Shown piece after piece: positions 16,334-24,463 of a stretch of 64,000 bases of DNA. The number at the start of each line of letters is the position of its first letter. The stretch's first letter is position 1. The translations under genes were made by a program, and so were the position numbers. The DNA is from CAYFUG01 sp964346295 (GTDB lineage: Bacteria > Patescibacteriota > Minisyncoccia > Moranbacterales > DUUL01), in assembly GCA_964346295.1 (NCBI GenBank), contig CAYFUG010000002.1, positions 12,224-76,223 of the forward strand. Reading direction: 5' to 3'. Under the pieces are notes generated by a model. The model did not search any database. It was not told where the DNA came from and saw nothing but the letters and a program-made list of their open reading frames with translations.

Positions 16334-16657
16334 TCACTTCTTAAGCACCTTCCTAATAATCGCGAGATCCACCATAGAATAAAACGCGCTCAATAAAGAA
16401 ATAAGGACTGTCAAAAGAAAACCCTCCCTAGAGAAAGCTTCTTGCCCGGAAATAATCTTCCATCCATCAACCATCATCATAAACAGCAGAAACCCTCCCG
16501 GTGCCACCAAAAGAAGCAACACCACTAAGATCTTAATGGTCCTTAGAAGCAAGCTTTCTTTAGAATCAGCCTCGCCTAAGCCTCGAAAAAAATCACCCGT
16601 TAATTCAATCTGTCGCATCGGATCAAATTGGTTACCTTGCTGTGCCTGCCCACCCAA
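16334..16657 (-). CDS. Small two-helix membrane protein
   Basis: 107 aa from a TTG at 16657. Two hydrophobic helices lie at about residues 42-66 and 80-97. The start is doubtful. In the same frame an ATG at 16717 opens MKKDN, then TAA, then PPSKDQDQLKLEKILGG running into this protein, as if a nonsense mutation (or a base-call error) had cut off the original start. The first 25 residues are Gln-rich and soluble. Family unknown. Confidence 0.55.
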   Translation of the reverse strand: MGGQAQQGNQFDPMRQIELTGDFFRGLGEADSKESLLLRTIKILVVLLLLVAPGGFLLFMMMVDGWKIISGQEAFSREGFLLTVLISLLSAFYSMVDLAIIRKVLKK

Positions 16658-16797
16658 AATCTTTTCCAGCTTAAGTTGATCCTGGTCTTTTGATGGTGGT
16701 TAATTGTCTTTTTTCATAAAATATACTGAGTGTTTTTTCTAACTAAGTACGGTTATAGTCCTCTAGAAAATTATTTTCAACCCGTAATCATTCTTCC

Positions 16798-17583
16798 TTG
16801 AGACTTTTTGTTAAAAAAATTATTTTCTTCTTAGCGGTCCTTGTTACTAGTTATTTAATGCTCGGGGTGGCTTTATTTTTCTATCAGCGCCAGTTTCTTT
16901 ACTACCCTACCAATAACAATTTTGAGGAGTGCCCTCATTTTTCCTCTAGTGAAAAAATCACCTACCAAGACACCAATTTTTACTATCGCGAAAGATCGTC
17001 CGAGAGAGTGGCGGTCTTTTACCACGGAAACGCTAGCAGCGCTTGCGATATGCACTTCTTGCACCAGTTATTTAGTCCGTCCGGCTATTCTTACCTACTG
17101 GTAGAATTTCCCGGTTATGCCCAAACTCCTGGTAATCCTACCCAAGAAAATCTTTCTCGAACGGTTAAGCAAGTGAATGATTTTATAGAAGAAAAAAATT
17201 ACTCAGAGGTAGTTTTATTAGGCCAAAGCATCGGAACCGGCCTAGCCAGCGAACACTCTCGGATTCGCCCTAGAAGCCGTTTAGCCTTAGTTTCTCCTTT
17301 TGAAAAATTTTCATCTTTAATTCAAGAAAAAATTAAGATTTATCCTGGCAACTGGCTTCTTCGAGATAAATTCAACAACCTCCCTGGTGCCCAAGCCGCT
17401 CAATCAGTGTTAATTATTCATGGCAAAGAAGATCAACTGATTCCCCCTCATCACGCTCAAAAGCTTTTTGAGAAAATCAAGAAAGCCCATAAAGAAATCC
17501 TTCTGGTAGAAAATTTTCATCATAATGATATTTTTCAATCTCCTCAAACCCACTCTAAGTTGCGAGAATTTTTGAGAAAATAA
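16798..17583 (+). CDS. Membrane-anchored alpha/beta hydrolase (ABHD13/BEM46-like)
   Basis: 261 aa from a TTG start. A membrane anchor (residues 8-30) is followed by an alpha/beta-hydrolase core. Oxyanion region is FYHGNASS; the nucleophile elbow GQSIGTG gives the Ser; Asp is in HGKEDQLIPPHH; His is in ENFHHNDIF. The order and spacing match BEM46/ABHD13-type serine hydrolases. The substrate is unknown, probably a lipid or peptide ester near the membrane. It is convergent with the lipoprotein gene at 17624-18508. Confidence 0.78.
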   Translation: MRLFVKKIIFFLAVLVTSYLMLGVALFFYQRQFLYYPTNNNFEECPHFSSSEKITYQDTNFYYRERSSERVAVFYHGNASSACDMHFLHQLFSPSGYSYLLVEFPGYAQTPGNPTQENLSRTVKQVNDFIEEKNYSEVVLLGQSIGTGLASEHSRIRPRSRLALVSPFEKFSSLIQEKIKIYPGNWLLRDKFNNLPGAQAAQSVLIIHGKEDQLIPPHHAQKLFEKIKKAHKEILLVENFHHNDIFQSPQTHSKLREFLRK

Positions 17584-17623
17584 TCCTGCAATGAAAATTC
17601 AAAAACCTAAAGAGAGAAAATCT

Positions 17624-18508
17624 TTATTCGGCACAATCAATCTCCTGTCCATCCTGATTCCAGCAGTGCCTAAGATAAGGCTCGCTGTCGCCTGGCAAAC
17701 GAACTATTTCCTCTGCCAAATTTCCGTTCTCATGCCACTTCCAGAAGGTAGCCTTTACCATCTCATTGTGACTACTAATGAATCTCATCTTTAAATTACC
17801 ATCCTCACCCCAGTTAAGTAGCTCCCCGTGTGACTCGCTATTGACCCACTGATCTTCTCCCATTAGGCCTTGATAACCCTTTTCAGGGGAATCATAAAAA
17901 GTTAACATCTTACCGTCAATCTTTCCGTTTTTATAAGGAGTCACAATCTTAGAAATTCCTACCTCCTCCCTGGGTTCATTGTAGTAAATCGTCAAATCTC
18001 CGGTCATGCTAGAACGATCAGTTTCACTAAATTCCACATCGGCAACCAGATATCCTTCCGGGAATTTAATTGCCATTTTCCCATCTTTCTTGGTAGAAAG
18101 GTAGCACATTCCCTCTTCACAGGAGCCTGATGAAGGAACAGAAAGATCACTTTCTTCTTGACTTAAAAGTTGGCTGAGAGTCGCCAGCTTATTTTTAAGG
18201 GCTAACTCTACTCCCTCTACAAGACGAAATTTTTCTCCCTCAATCATCAAATCACCGGAAGAAACTTCTTCTACAAAAACAAACTTCCCGTCTTCTACTT
18301 TAACACTAGAGTTATCCACCCTGACTCCCGGCTCAGCTTCAGCCGGATCAAATGAATCTTCTAACTCTAAAGGATCCTTACTAAAAGCTGCCTCCTGAAT
18401 TCCAACTTCCGACAAAATTGAATCTGTCTCTTTGCTAGAATTATTCCAACAAGCACTAAAAGTAAGTACTGTCGCCAAAATTAATCCCGTTGAAATTTTT
18501 GTTTTCAT
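17624..18508 (-). CDS. Lipoprotein with MORN-like (YwqK-type) C-terminal repeats
   Basis: 294 aa. A signal peptide ends in the lipobox LTFSAC, giving lipidated Cys20. The middle is acidic and Ser-rich. The C-terminal third has repeated strands with the MORN/YwqK pattern (YKNGKIDGKMLTFYDSPEKG, GEDGNLKMRF, WHENGNLAEEIV), ending in a Cys pair near CWNQDGQEIDC. Such repeats form beta-meander surfaces; the function is unknown. It was probably co-transcribed with the membrane gene at 18595-19737, separated only by the solo R-end repeat. Confidence 0.75.
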   Translation of the reverse strand: MKTKISTGLILATVLTFSACWNNSSKETDSILSEVGIQEAAFSKDPLELEDSFDPAEAEPGVRVDNSSVKVEDGKFVFVEEVSSGDLMIEGEKFRLVEGVELALKNKLATLSQLLSQEESDLSVPSSGSCEEGMCYLSTKKDGKMAIKFPEGYLVADVEFSETDRSSMTGDLTIYYNEPREEVGISKIVTPYKNGKIDGKMLTFYDSPEKGYQGLMGEDQWVNSESHGELLNWGEDGNLKMRFISSHNEMVKATFWKWHENGNLAEEIVRLPGDSEPYLRHCWNQDGQEIDCAE

Positions 18509-18556
18509 TTATTATTTTTTAATCGAGTTATTTCCTTAGCAACCCTGCAAACATTC

Positions 18557-18598
18557 TCGGTTTTTCAAATTTTGAAAATTTGAAAGGCTCCTCCCTAG
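18557..18598. repeat. Solo end of an R-family repeat
   Basis: The palindrome TTTTCAAATTTTGAAAA, then TTTGAAAGGCTCCTCCCTAG, resembles two R ends brought together with no core. Its terminal CTA is the stop codon of the gene at 18595-19737 read on the minus strand, the same stop-overlap seen for R4 and R7. Confidence 0.55.
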
Positions 18599-19737
18599 CG
18601 GGGTCCGAATCCGCATTTCACCTTTAAAATCTCCCGATTATCCTGGTCAATGATGCACATTACACCTCTATATTTTTCCAGAGAAGTAGAGGCATAGCCC
18701 ACTTCTCGACTACCAGCTGGAGCCACAAAATCCAAGCCTAACGACCCCTTCTGATTCCAGTTTAGCTCCTCTTCGAAAAATTCCTCAGTTTTCTTGATTG
18801 TTTCTCGAGAAACATCCTTGGTGGTCACGCTCATTCCCTTATTGAGCAATAAATTAGCTTGTTCACTGGTCCAAAGTAAATCATTTTCTACCCCTACTTT
18901 TCCCACCTCAAATCCGGCTCGAGAATAATTCTCTAGCTCAATAAATAAATTGATGATTTGATGTCCCCCTCCTTGGGGTTCAGAGTCTTTTACTGTCTGA
19001 GGATTCTCTTCTGGAACCTTCTCCTCGCTTGTCATTATTCCCTTTCCCTCCTCGATTCTCCCCTGATCAGCACTTTTCTCTTCCTGAGGACTAGATATCG
19101 CCAATAAATAAAAAGATAAAAAAGTTATCAAACCGCCAATAATTACTGCTCTTGCCAACTCAAAAATACCTAGCTGAATCTTTCTACGCAATAGAAAAAG
19201 ATAAGTTCCCCATAACAATACCACTAACAAGAACCAATTTACCGAACGAGAAAGCAAAAAAACTCCCATCATCATTACTCCCGCAATAACAGCTACCCGA
19301 AAAAAACGTCGGGCCTGATCATCAAGTCTTTCTTCTGGACTTTCTTCCAAGAGAGATTGGCCAACACCACTTAAATCATCTCCCTCGGATGCTCCCCAAA
19401 AATTACTCCCCTGGGCAACGGAATCTTTTTTCTCAAATTTTTCTTCTTCTTTTTTTAGGTCTTCCTTGGATTTCTCAAGAGCCCCTTCTAAGGTCTCCTT
19501 CTCCTTTAAATTCTCTTTGGAAGAACCTTTTAAACTCTCCTTCGAGACCTCTATTTTTGCCATTTCTTGATTTTCCTTCTCAGAAGAAGATTTTTGTCCT
19601 GATTGAAGATCTGATTCCCTTTCAAGGTCAAGTTCTTCTTCTTTATTAAAAGCATCTTCAGTGCCCCTCTGCTTCCATTTATCCCTCAAAGAGGACTTGA
19701 CCTTAGTCAATTTACTAAGCCAACCCTTTAATTTCAT
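18595..19737 (-). CDS. Membrane protein with charged N-terminus and extracytoplasmic domain
   Basis: 380 aa. Residues 1-115 are very rich in Lys, Glu and Ser and look disordered. Three or four membrane helices follow (about 150-215; VAVIAGVMMMGVFLLS, WFLLVVLLWGTYLFLL, AVIIGGLITFLSFYLL). The last 130 residues form a domain with IINLFIELENYSRAGFEVG and a final IDQDNREILKVKCGFG. No family is recognised. The N-terminal composition is like that of the protein at 1-1293. A promoter-like sequence lies 31 bp upstream. Confidence 0.72.
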   Translation of the reverse strand: MKLKGWLSKLTKVKSSLRDKWKQRGTEDAFNKEEELDLERESDLQSGQKSSSEKENQEMAKIEVSKESLKGSSKENLKEKETLEGALEKSKEDLKKEEEKFEKKDSVAQGSNFWGASEGDDLSGVGQSLLEESPEERLDDQARRFFRVAVIAGVMMMGVFLLSRSVNWFLLVVLLWGTYLFLLRRKIQLGIFELARAVIIGGLITFLSFYLLAISSPQEEKSADQGRIEEGKGIMTSEEKVPEENPQTVKDSEPQGGGHQIINLFIELENYSRAGFEVGKVGVENDLLWTSEQANLLLNKGMSVTTKDVSRETIKKTEEFFEEELNWNQKGSLGLDFVAPAGSREVGYASTSLEKYRGVMCIIDQDNREILKVKCGFGPR

Positions 19738-19767
19738 TTTGCTTTTAGTTAAAAATTAGTTAAAGTC

Positions 19768-19773
19768 ATTATA
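19768..19773 (-). promoter_or_regulatory. Putative -10 box for the 18595-19737 gene
   Basis: TATAAT on the minus strand, with TTGGGG 17 bp upstream as a poor -35. It lies between two divergent genes, 31 bp before the ATG at 19737. Confidence 0.4.
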
Positions 19774-19831
19774 CTACAATAAGCAATTTTCCCCAAAATC
19801 ATGAATCGACTAAACTAGAAAACACCTAACA

Positions 19832-21067
19832 ATGAGTTCACTCCAAGACCGAAAAGATCTGGAACCAAGAACCCAGAAACCTAACCAGCCCATTTTGGCT
19901 CTTGCCCCCATGGCCGGCTTCACTGACCTCCCTTTTCGCCTCCTTTGCAAACAACATGGAGCTGATTTGCTGTTCTCTGAGATGATTAGCGCCACTGGAC
20001 TTTTTCACGAAAAACGAGATAAATCCCTCCAACTAGCCCAATCCTGCCCAGAAGACTCTCCGATGTTTTTGCAGCTTTTCGGTTCCGACCCTCAGCATTT
20101 CGCCTTCGCCACCCGATTAATCAATCAACTCCCAGTCAGAGCCAATCCATCTTATTCCAGAAATGATCCTAACAAGAAATCTGAGGAGTTTGTTTTTAAA
20201 AAATTTCTAGGAGAATTCGAGCATCGAAGCGAGATGTACTTAAGGTACGACGAACGAGACGCGGAGAATTCAACAACCAAATTTGAGGAAAACAAACTTC
20301 TCAGGCCAGAAGGAATTGACCTAAACCTTGGCTGCCCCGTCAAAAAAGTCCTTCGCCAAGAGGCCGGCTGTGCTCTAATGGAGAAGCCGCACCTGGTGCG
20401 AGAAATTCTCAAGAATATTTTAGGCAACACTACTCTCCCGGTTTCTATCAAAATCCGGTCCCGAGGCAAGAGCCTAGACGCCCTCAAGTTTCTAAATGCT
20501 CTAGCTGATTTGGACTGGCAATTAGTTACCGTCCACGCTCGTTCTTTGAATCAAGGTTTTTCCGGCGATCCAGATTGGGCTTTAGTGAAAGAAATCAAGA
20601 GAAACTTTCCCCACAAAACCGTTCTGGCCAACGGCGGAATTACTGATCTTGCTACCGCCCAAAAAGCCCTAGAAGAAAGTCGAGCTGATGGCTTGGCGCT
20701 AGCCCGAGGCGTCCTCGGTAACCCTTGGTTATTCAATAAGATCAAGACCAATAGTCGCCCCCTTTCGAAAGGGGAACCAGAAGATTGGCAGTTATCTGAA
20801 GCAGAAATATTGGCTACTCCCAGAAAAAAAAATGAGGCGCTCGAAAAGCAAATCCCCCTTAGCCGAGTTAGAGCCACCGCCCTCCAGCACGCCAGATTAT
20901 TTCAACAAATTTTTCCAACAAACGACTTAAAGCCCCTCCGATCTCATCTTATTTGGTACTTCAAAAATTTTTCTGGAAGCAAAAAAACTCGCTCCCAACT
21001 CACTGGAGTGAAAACCTTAGAAGAACTAGAAAAGATTTTGCAACAAACAATCAGTTCCTCCCTCTAG
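19832..21067 (+). CDS. dus: tRNA-dihydrouridine synthase
   Basis: 411 aa against about 320-350 usual. The FMN barrel shows LAPMAGFTDLPFRLLC near residue 22 and LNLGCPVKKVLRQEAGCALM with the catalytic Cys in GCP, then IKIRSRG, VHARS and the FMN phosphate-binding ANGGI. It reduces uridine in tRNA D loops with NADPH. Extra length is explained by an insert of about 50 residues before the LNLGCP strand, encoded by an R-like repeat (20201-20288), and by PLSKGEPEDW near residue 310, which resembles the second palindromic repeat. The catalytic core looks intact. Which uridines it modifies cannot be read from sequence. Confidence 0.92.
   Translation: MSSLQDRKDLEPRTQKPNQPILALAPMAGFTDLPFRLLCKQHGADLLFSEMISATGLFHEKRDKSLQLAQSCPEDSPMFLQLFGSDPQHFAFATRLINQLPVRANPSYSRNDPNKKSEEFVFKKFLGEFEHRSEMYLRYDERDAENSTTKFEENKLLRPEGIDLNLGCPVKKVLRQEAGCALMEKPHLVREILKNILGNTTLPVSIKIRSRGKSLDALKFLNALADLDWQLVTVHARSLNQGFSGDPDWALVKEIKRNFPHKTVLANGGITDLATAQKALEESRADGLALARGVLGNPWLFNKIKTNSRPLSKGEPEDWQLSEAEILATPRKKNEALEKQIPLSRVRATALQHARLFQQIFPTNDLKPLRSHLIWYFKNFSGSKKTRSQLTGVKTLEELEKILQQTISSSL
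20201..20288. repeat. R-like repeat embedded in frame in dus
   Basis: Inside the dus reading frame, GCGAGATGTACTTAAGGTAC then GACGAACGAGACGCGG resembles the R core (GCGTACTGAAGGGTACGGTG). It is flanked by AAATTTCTAGGAGAATTCGA and GAGAATTCAACAACCAAATT, which resemble diverged R ends. It corresponds to extra residues absent from typical Dus proteins. Confidence 0.5.
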
Positions 21068-21164
21068 GAAAAATTTCTACAATATGCTAAAATCTCAGAA
21101 AATTAAGCTGCGGAAAATGAAGTCTGAATAATAACTTAGGACTTACAATTTTGGATACGATTCT

Positions 21165-21423
21165 ACCGTGTCCCGCCTAGGCTTTAGACAGATGGAGGTG
21201 CGGCTGAAAATCGAAGCAATCCGCGCTGAAGAGTGCGACCGAGCGAAAAGCGAGGATTTTTATCAAAATTTGGAATATAAACAATATCTAATCAACAACA
21301 CAAAACTTTTAAGTTTTAGGAAAGCTCTAGACGAAGTCGAGGTTTTGAATAAGGCGCACTGAAATGTACGGCGATCTCAAAACGCAGGCAACAATAACGA
21401 GATTTTCAAAATTTGAAAGCTTT
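21165..21423. repeat. R3: composite of two R-family repeats
   Basis: The right copy (about 21300-21423) has AAAGCTCTAGACGAAGTCGA matching R1's left arm, a GTACGGCGATC core, and CTCAAAACGCAGGCAACAAT to ATTTTCAAAATTTGAAAG. The left part (21165-21290) carries GTGTCCCGCCTAGGCTTTAG, like R1's TCCCGTCTAGC arm, and ends GCGAGGATTTTTATCAAAAT. The pair fills the gap between dus and the AI-2E-type transporter. Open frames across it are by-products of the repeat. Confidence 0.7.
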
Positions 21424-21432
21424 GACTCTACC

Positions 21433-22557
21433 ATGAAACATCATTTCAATAACACCTTCCTCTTCCTTCTTCTCACCCTGGCTGGGATAGGGGCCTACTT
21501 TGTCCTCCAACCTTACCTGGTAGCTTTTTTGGTAGCCTTTGTGGTTTCTCAACTTTTTGACAACTGGTATCAAAAAACTCTCAAGATGATGGGTAAAAAG
21601 AAAAAGTCTCTGGCCTCCCTGACAATCTCTCTTTTGATTTTTCTTTTGATTTTTCTACCAGTTACCCTAATCACTGTTATGGGAGTAAACGAGGCTCGCA
21701 ATGTGAGCCACTTGGTTCAAGAAAATAATATCCTAGAAAAAACCACTCTTTCCATTCAAGAATTATTAAGCGATTTTGGAATCGATATATCTCAAGACAG
21801 ACTCCAATCCACCCTGGGAGTTGAAAAGATTTCCCAGGGCTTGCAAAATTTTGGCTCCTTTTTTGTTTCCGTGGCTTCCAAAACCACTCAGGGAATCTTT
21901 AGTTTTTTGATGTTTACTTTCGCAGCTTTTTTCTCTCTTTACTATTTTTTTAAAGATGGCAAAAAATTTACCAATTATGTGATGCGGCTCAGTCCCTTGC
22001 GTGACAAGCAAGAAAAGATGCTATTAGATAAATTCATTGGCATTTCTCGTGCTACCTTGAAGGGCTCCCTGGTTATCGCCGTCGTTCAAGCAACCCTTAC
22101 CGGAATCGTCTTTCTGATCACTGGAACCCCCTCGGTTATTCTCTTGAGTTTGTTAACTCTTTTATTTTCTCTGATTCCTCTTCTGGGAAGTTTCGTAGTG
22201 TGGGCTCCCGTGGGTATTATTACCTTAGCTTATGGAAATATCTGGCAAGGAATTTTGATCTTAGCCTTTGGTGCGATTGTAGTGGGAACGGTTGATAACC
22301 TACTTCGCCCCATTTTAGTAGGCAACGACGCCCAACTGCATCCCTTATTGGTCTTATTTTCTACTTTAGGAGGAATCGCTTTTTTCGGCATGGCGGGGTT
22401 TCTTTTGGGTCCCGTCTTGATCGTTTTGCTTCTTACTCTTCTAGACATCTATCACATTGAGTTCAAAGATGATCTAGATGAAATGAACTACTCTCAAAAA
22501 ATTAAATTGGAAACCCGAAGAAGTATCAAAAAGGCCCAATCTTGGATAAAAAGCTAG
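21433..22557 (+). CDS. AI-2E family transporter (PerM-like)
   Basis: About 374 aa from ATG 21433. An in-frame ATG at 21364 lies inside repeat R3 and gives a non-conserved head, so the later start (MKHHFNNTFLFLLLT) is preferred. Eight or so helices: a first pair, a KKKKSLASLTISLLIFLLIF pair, a soluble stretch around 100-160, then a cluster ending LLGPVLIVLLLTLLDIY. The segments TGTPSVILLSLLTLLFSLIP and GNIWQGILILAFGAIVVG with DNLLRPILVG are the family signature. The family includes Na+/H+ antiporters and AI-2 exporters; the substrate is unknown. DedA follows 37 bp downstream. Confidence 0.88.
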   Translation: MKHHFNNTFLFLLLTLAGIGAYFVLQPYLVAFLVAFVVSQLFDNWYQKTLKMMGKKKKSLASLTISLLIFLLIFLPVTLITVMGVNEARNVSHLVQENNILEKTTLSIQELLSDFGIDISQDRLQSTLGVEKISQGLQNFGSFFVSVASKTTQGIFSFLMFTFAAFFSLYYFFKDGKKFTNYVMRLSPLRDKQEKMLLDKFIGISRATLKGSLVIAVVQATLTGIVFLITGTPSVILLSLLTLLFSLIPLLGSFVVWAPVGIITLAYGNIWQGILILAFGAIVVGTVDNLLRPILVGNDAQLHPLLVLFSTLGGIAFFGMAGFLLGPVLIVLLLTLLDIYHIEFKDDLDEMNYSQKIKLETRRSIKKAQSWIKS

Positions 22558-22594
22558 CTTTTAAAACTTAAACTAACCTTCTTGATTAGATTAA

Positions 22595-23191
22595 ATGGAT
22601 AACCAGACTTTAATTGAACTCATCTCTACCTGGGGATACCCCATTTTACTAATCTTGGTAATCCTAGAGGGTCCTCTCTCCACTTTAAGTGGAGCTTTTT
22701 TAGCTTCCATAGGGGTTCTCTCCTGGCCTCTAGTCTTAACGACAAGCATTCTGGGAGATATTATTGGTGACACCATTCTTTATTCCATCGGAAGAGCTGG
22801 TGGGCCAAAGATGGTAACTCGCACTTCTCAACTACTTCGAGTTAAAAAAAAGGATCTTAATAAGCTTCAAGAAAGATTCCGCGATAATGGAGCCAGGATC
22901 ATTCTTTTTGTCAAAAGTACCACTGGGTTAGGTTGGATCACATTCATTTTGGCCGGAGCCTCCCGGGTTAAGTTTCGTCTTTTTATTCTTTACGCCTTTC
23001 TGGGGGGTATTGTTTGGACTAGCCTCTTAGTTTTTTTGGGCTATTTTTTTGGAGAACTGGCAGAACAGATCAATCAGTACCTTCGCTATGCTGGGTGGGT
23101 AGTTTTCTTTTTAGCTATCTTACTAGTTTTTACTGTCAGTTGGATCAGAGGTCGAAAAAATAAAATTGATAATTTTCCAGATAAAAAATAA
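22595..23191 (+). CDS. DedA family membrane protein
   Basis: 198 aa, the usual DedA length. Features: an N-terminal WGYPILLILVILEGPLSTLS, the GDIIGDTILYSIGRAGG motif, an amphipathic RFRDNGARIILFVKSTTGLG segment (family F/y..hG....l.aRf.pg.R, with Arg replaced by Lys), and two C-terminal helices. DedA proteins act as lipid flippases or in envelope proton-motive-force homeostasis. It follows the AI-2E-type transporter and is likely in its operon. Confidence 0.85.
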   Translation: MDNQTLIELISTWGYPILLILVILEGPLSTLSGAFLASIGVLSWPLVLTTSILGDIIGDTILYSIGRAGGPKMVTRTSQLLRVKKKDLNKLQERFRDNGARIILFVKSTTGLGWITFILAGASRVKFRLFILYAFLGGIVWTSLLVFLGYFFGELAEQINQYLRYAGWVVFFLAILLVFTVSWIRGRKNKIDNFPDKK

Positions 23192-23251
23192 CCCCTTCCC
23201 AACGATGATAGCCAATACTGCTAACCCCAATAAAACCCAGTTCCAGAACAT
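23123..23251 (-). CDS. Possible 42-aa membrane peptide antisense to the end of dedA
   Basis: An ATG at 23251 with GGAG 10 bp upstream opens a 42-codon frame, MFWNWVLLGLAVLAIIVGKG, that forms one membrane helix and ends at TAG 23123. It overlaps the 3' end of dedA on the other strand by 69 bp. The ribosome site is better than most here, yet no promoter or homologue is known to me; treat it as a candidate. Confidence 0.3.
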   Translation of the reverse strand: MFWNWVLLGLAVLAIIVGKGLFFIWKIINFIFSTSDPTDSKN

Positions 23252-23331
23252 AAGCTTTACTCCTTTTTAGTTTTATCAACTTTGAGTAGTTAAGTATAAA
23301 TCTATCTCCAGCCTTCCCTATTAAGATAAAT

Positions 23332-24015
23332 ATGTCAACCCTCCCCCAAGTCTTCTATCAAAAACCTACTGAGCAAGTCGCCCGAGAGCTCCTGGGTAAA
23401 GTTTTAGTCCGACGCTTTAAGAGAAATGTATCATCCCGCTCAGAACAAAGCGGAATCGAAGGGACTAAAGAAGCTTACAACTCTAATCAAACTGGAGTTA
23501 AGCAAGTTGATCTACCTGGAACAGTTACCGAAATTCGCCTCTTAATTACAGAAACGGAGGCCTACCTGGGCCCCCACGATCAAGCTTGTCATACTCGCCG
23601 CGGTCCCACTCCTAGAACTCAGGTAATGTTTGGGTCAGCCGGTTTTTGGTATATCTACTTAATCTATGGCATGTATCATTGTCTCAATGTGGTAACGGAG
23701 AAAGTCGGCTCCGGTAGTGCAGTATTAATCCGGGGCGGCCAACTGCTAACGCCCCTGGACCCGGAAGAAAATAATCGAGAAATAAAAACTGACGGCCCTG
23801 GTAAACTTTGCCGAGCCCTCGAGATTGATAGAAGTTTTAACAAAACTAGTGCCTTTAACCCCACCAGCCAGCTCTTTATCGAGGATGCCCTTCTCAATAA
23901 TCCGTTCCTAAAAAACTTTGAGGTTGAAAAGTTACCTCGAGTTGGTGTACAATATGCAGGAGAAAAGTGGGACAAAGCCCTTTTAAGGTTCAGGCTAATA
24001 ACTGACCATGCCTAA
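23332..24015 (+). CDS. 3-methyladenine DNA glycosylase (AAG/MPG type)
   Basis: 227 aa. Signatures: ARELLGKVLVRR, ITETEAYLGPHDQACHTRRG (the catalytic Glu lies in ETEAY), PRTQVMFGSAGFWYIYLIYG, MYHCLNVV, and GPGKLCRALEIDRS. The enzyme excises alkylated purines and hypoxanthine. An insert of about 35 residues follows LVRRFKRN (SSRSEQSGIEG to LPGTVTEI), longer than the usual link to the LITETEAY strand; its DNA contains CCGCT...AGCGG, possibly another repeat. Its end overlaps the next Nudix gene by 8 bp, so the two are translationally coupled. Confidence 0.9.
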   Translation: MSTLPQVFYQKPTEQVARELLGKVLVRRFKRNVSSRSEQSGIEGTKEAYNSNQTGVKQVDLPGTVTEIRLLITETEAYLGPHDQACHTRRGPTPRTQVMFGSAGFWYIYLIYGMYHCLNVVTEKVGSGSAVLIRGGQLLTPLDPEENNREIKTDGPGKLCRALEIDRSFNKTSAFNPTSQLFIEDALLNNPFLKNFEVEKLPRVGVQYAGEKWDKALLRFRLITDHA

Positions 24016-24403
24016 ATTAAAACTAGAAAAACAATTCGCAGTTAAAGCCCTAGTTGAAAATAAAAATCACTTTTTATTTTTAAAAAAGAAGGATTTCCTG
24101 GGAGGAGACTATGACTTACCGGGAGGAAGGAAGAAACAGGGAGGGAAAGATCTTCTTGCTCTCAAAAGAGAAGTCAAAGAAGAGACTGGGCTTGAGATCA
24201 CCACTATTCAATTTCTAAATAACTGGCAAGTGGATGTATCCTCTAAAGGAATCAATCTTAACGGGAAGACCTACCTCCGCCCCGTAAATTCAAATGAGGT
24301 CATCCTGAGCGAAGAGCACTTTGATTATAAATGGCTACCAAAAGAGCAAGTCCTAAGAGAAAATATCCCTTATTGGGCGAGAGAAGCTTTAGAGAAAATC
24401 TAG
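24008..24403 (+). CDS. Nudix hydrolase
   Basis: 131 aa. Nudix box GGRKKQGGKDLLALKREVKE then ETGL: the REVKEE metal core is kept but the first Glu of the consensus is replaced by Gly. It overlaps the 3-methyladenine glycosylase gene by 8 bp, suggesting a house-cleaning or DNA-repair role. Substrate unknown. Confidence 0.82.
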   Translation: MPKLKLEKQFAVKALVENKNHFLFLKKKDFLGGDYDLPGGRKKQGGKDLLALKREVKEETGLEITTIQFLNNWQVDVSSKGINLNGKTYLRPVNSNEVILSEEHFDYKWLPKEQVLRENIPYWAREALEKI

Positions 24404-24463
24404 TCATCGCTACTGCAAAATTACCTTTAAAAACTTAGTACTAAAAATTGAAAACTCACTTTC

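Noticed and set aside
21168..21362. 64-aa open frame between dus and the AI-2E-type transporter
   Set aside because: It lies wholly inside composite repeat R3 and its sequence follows the repeat.
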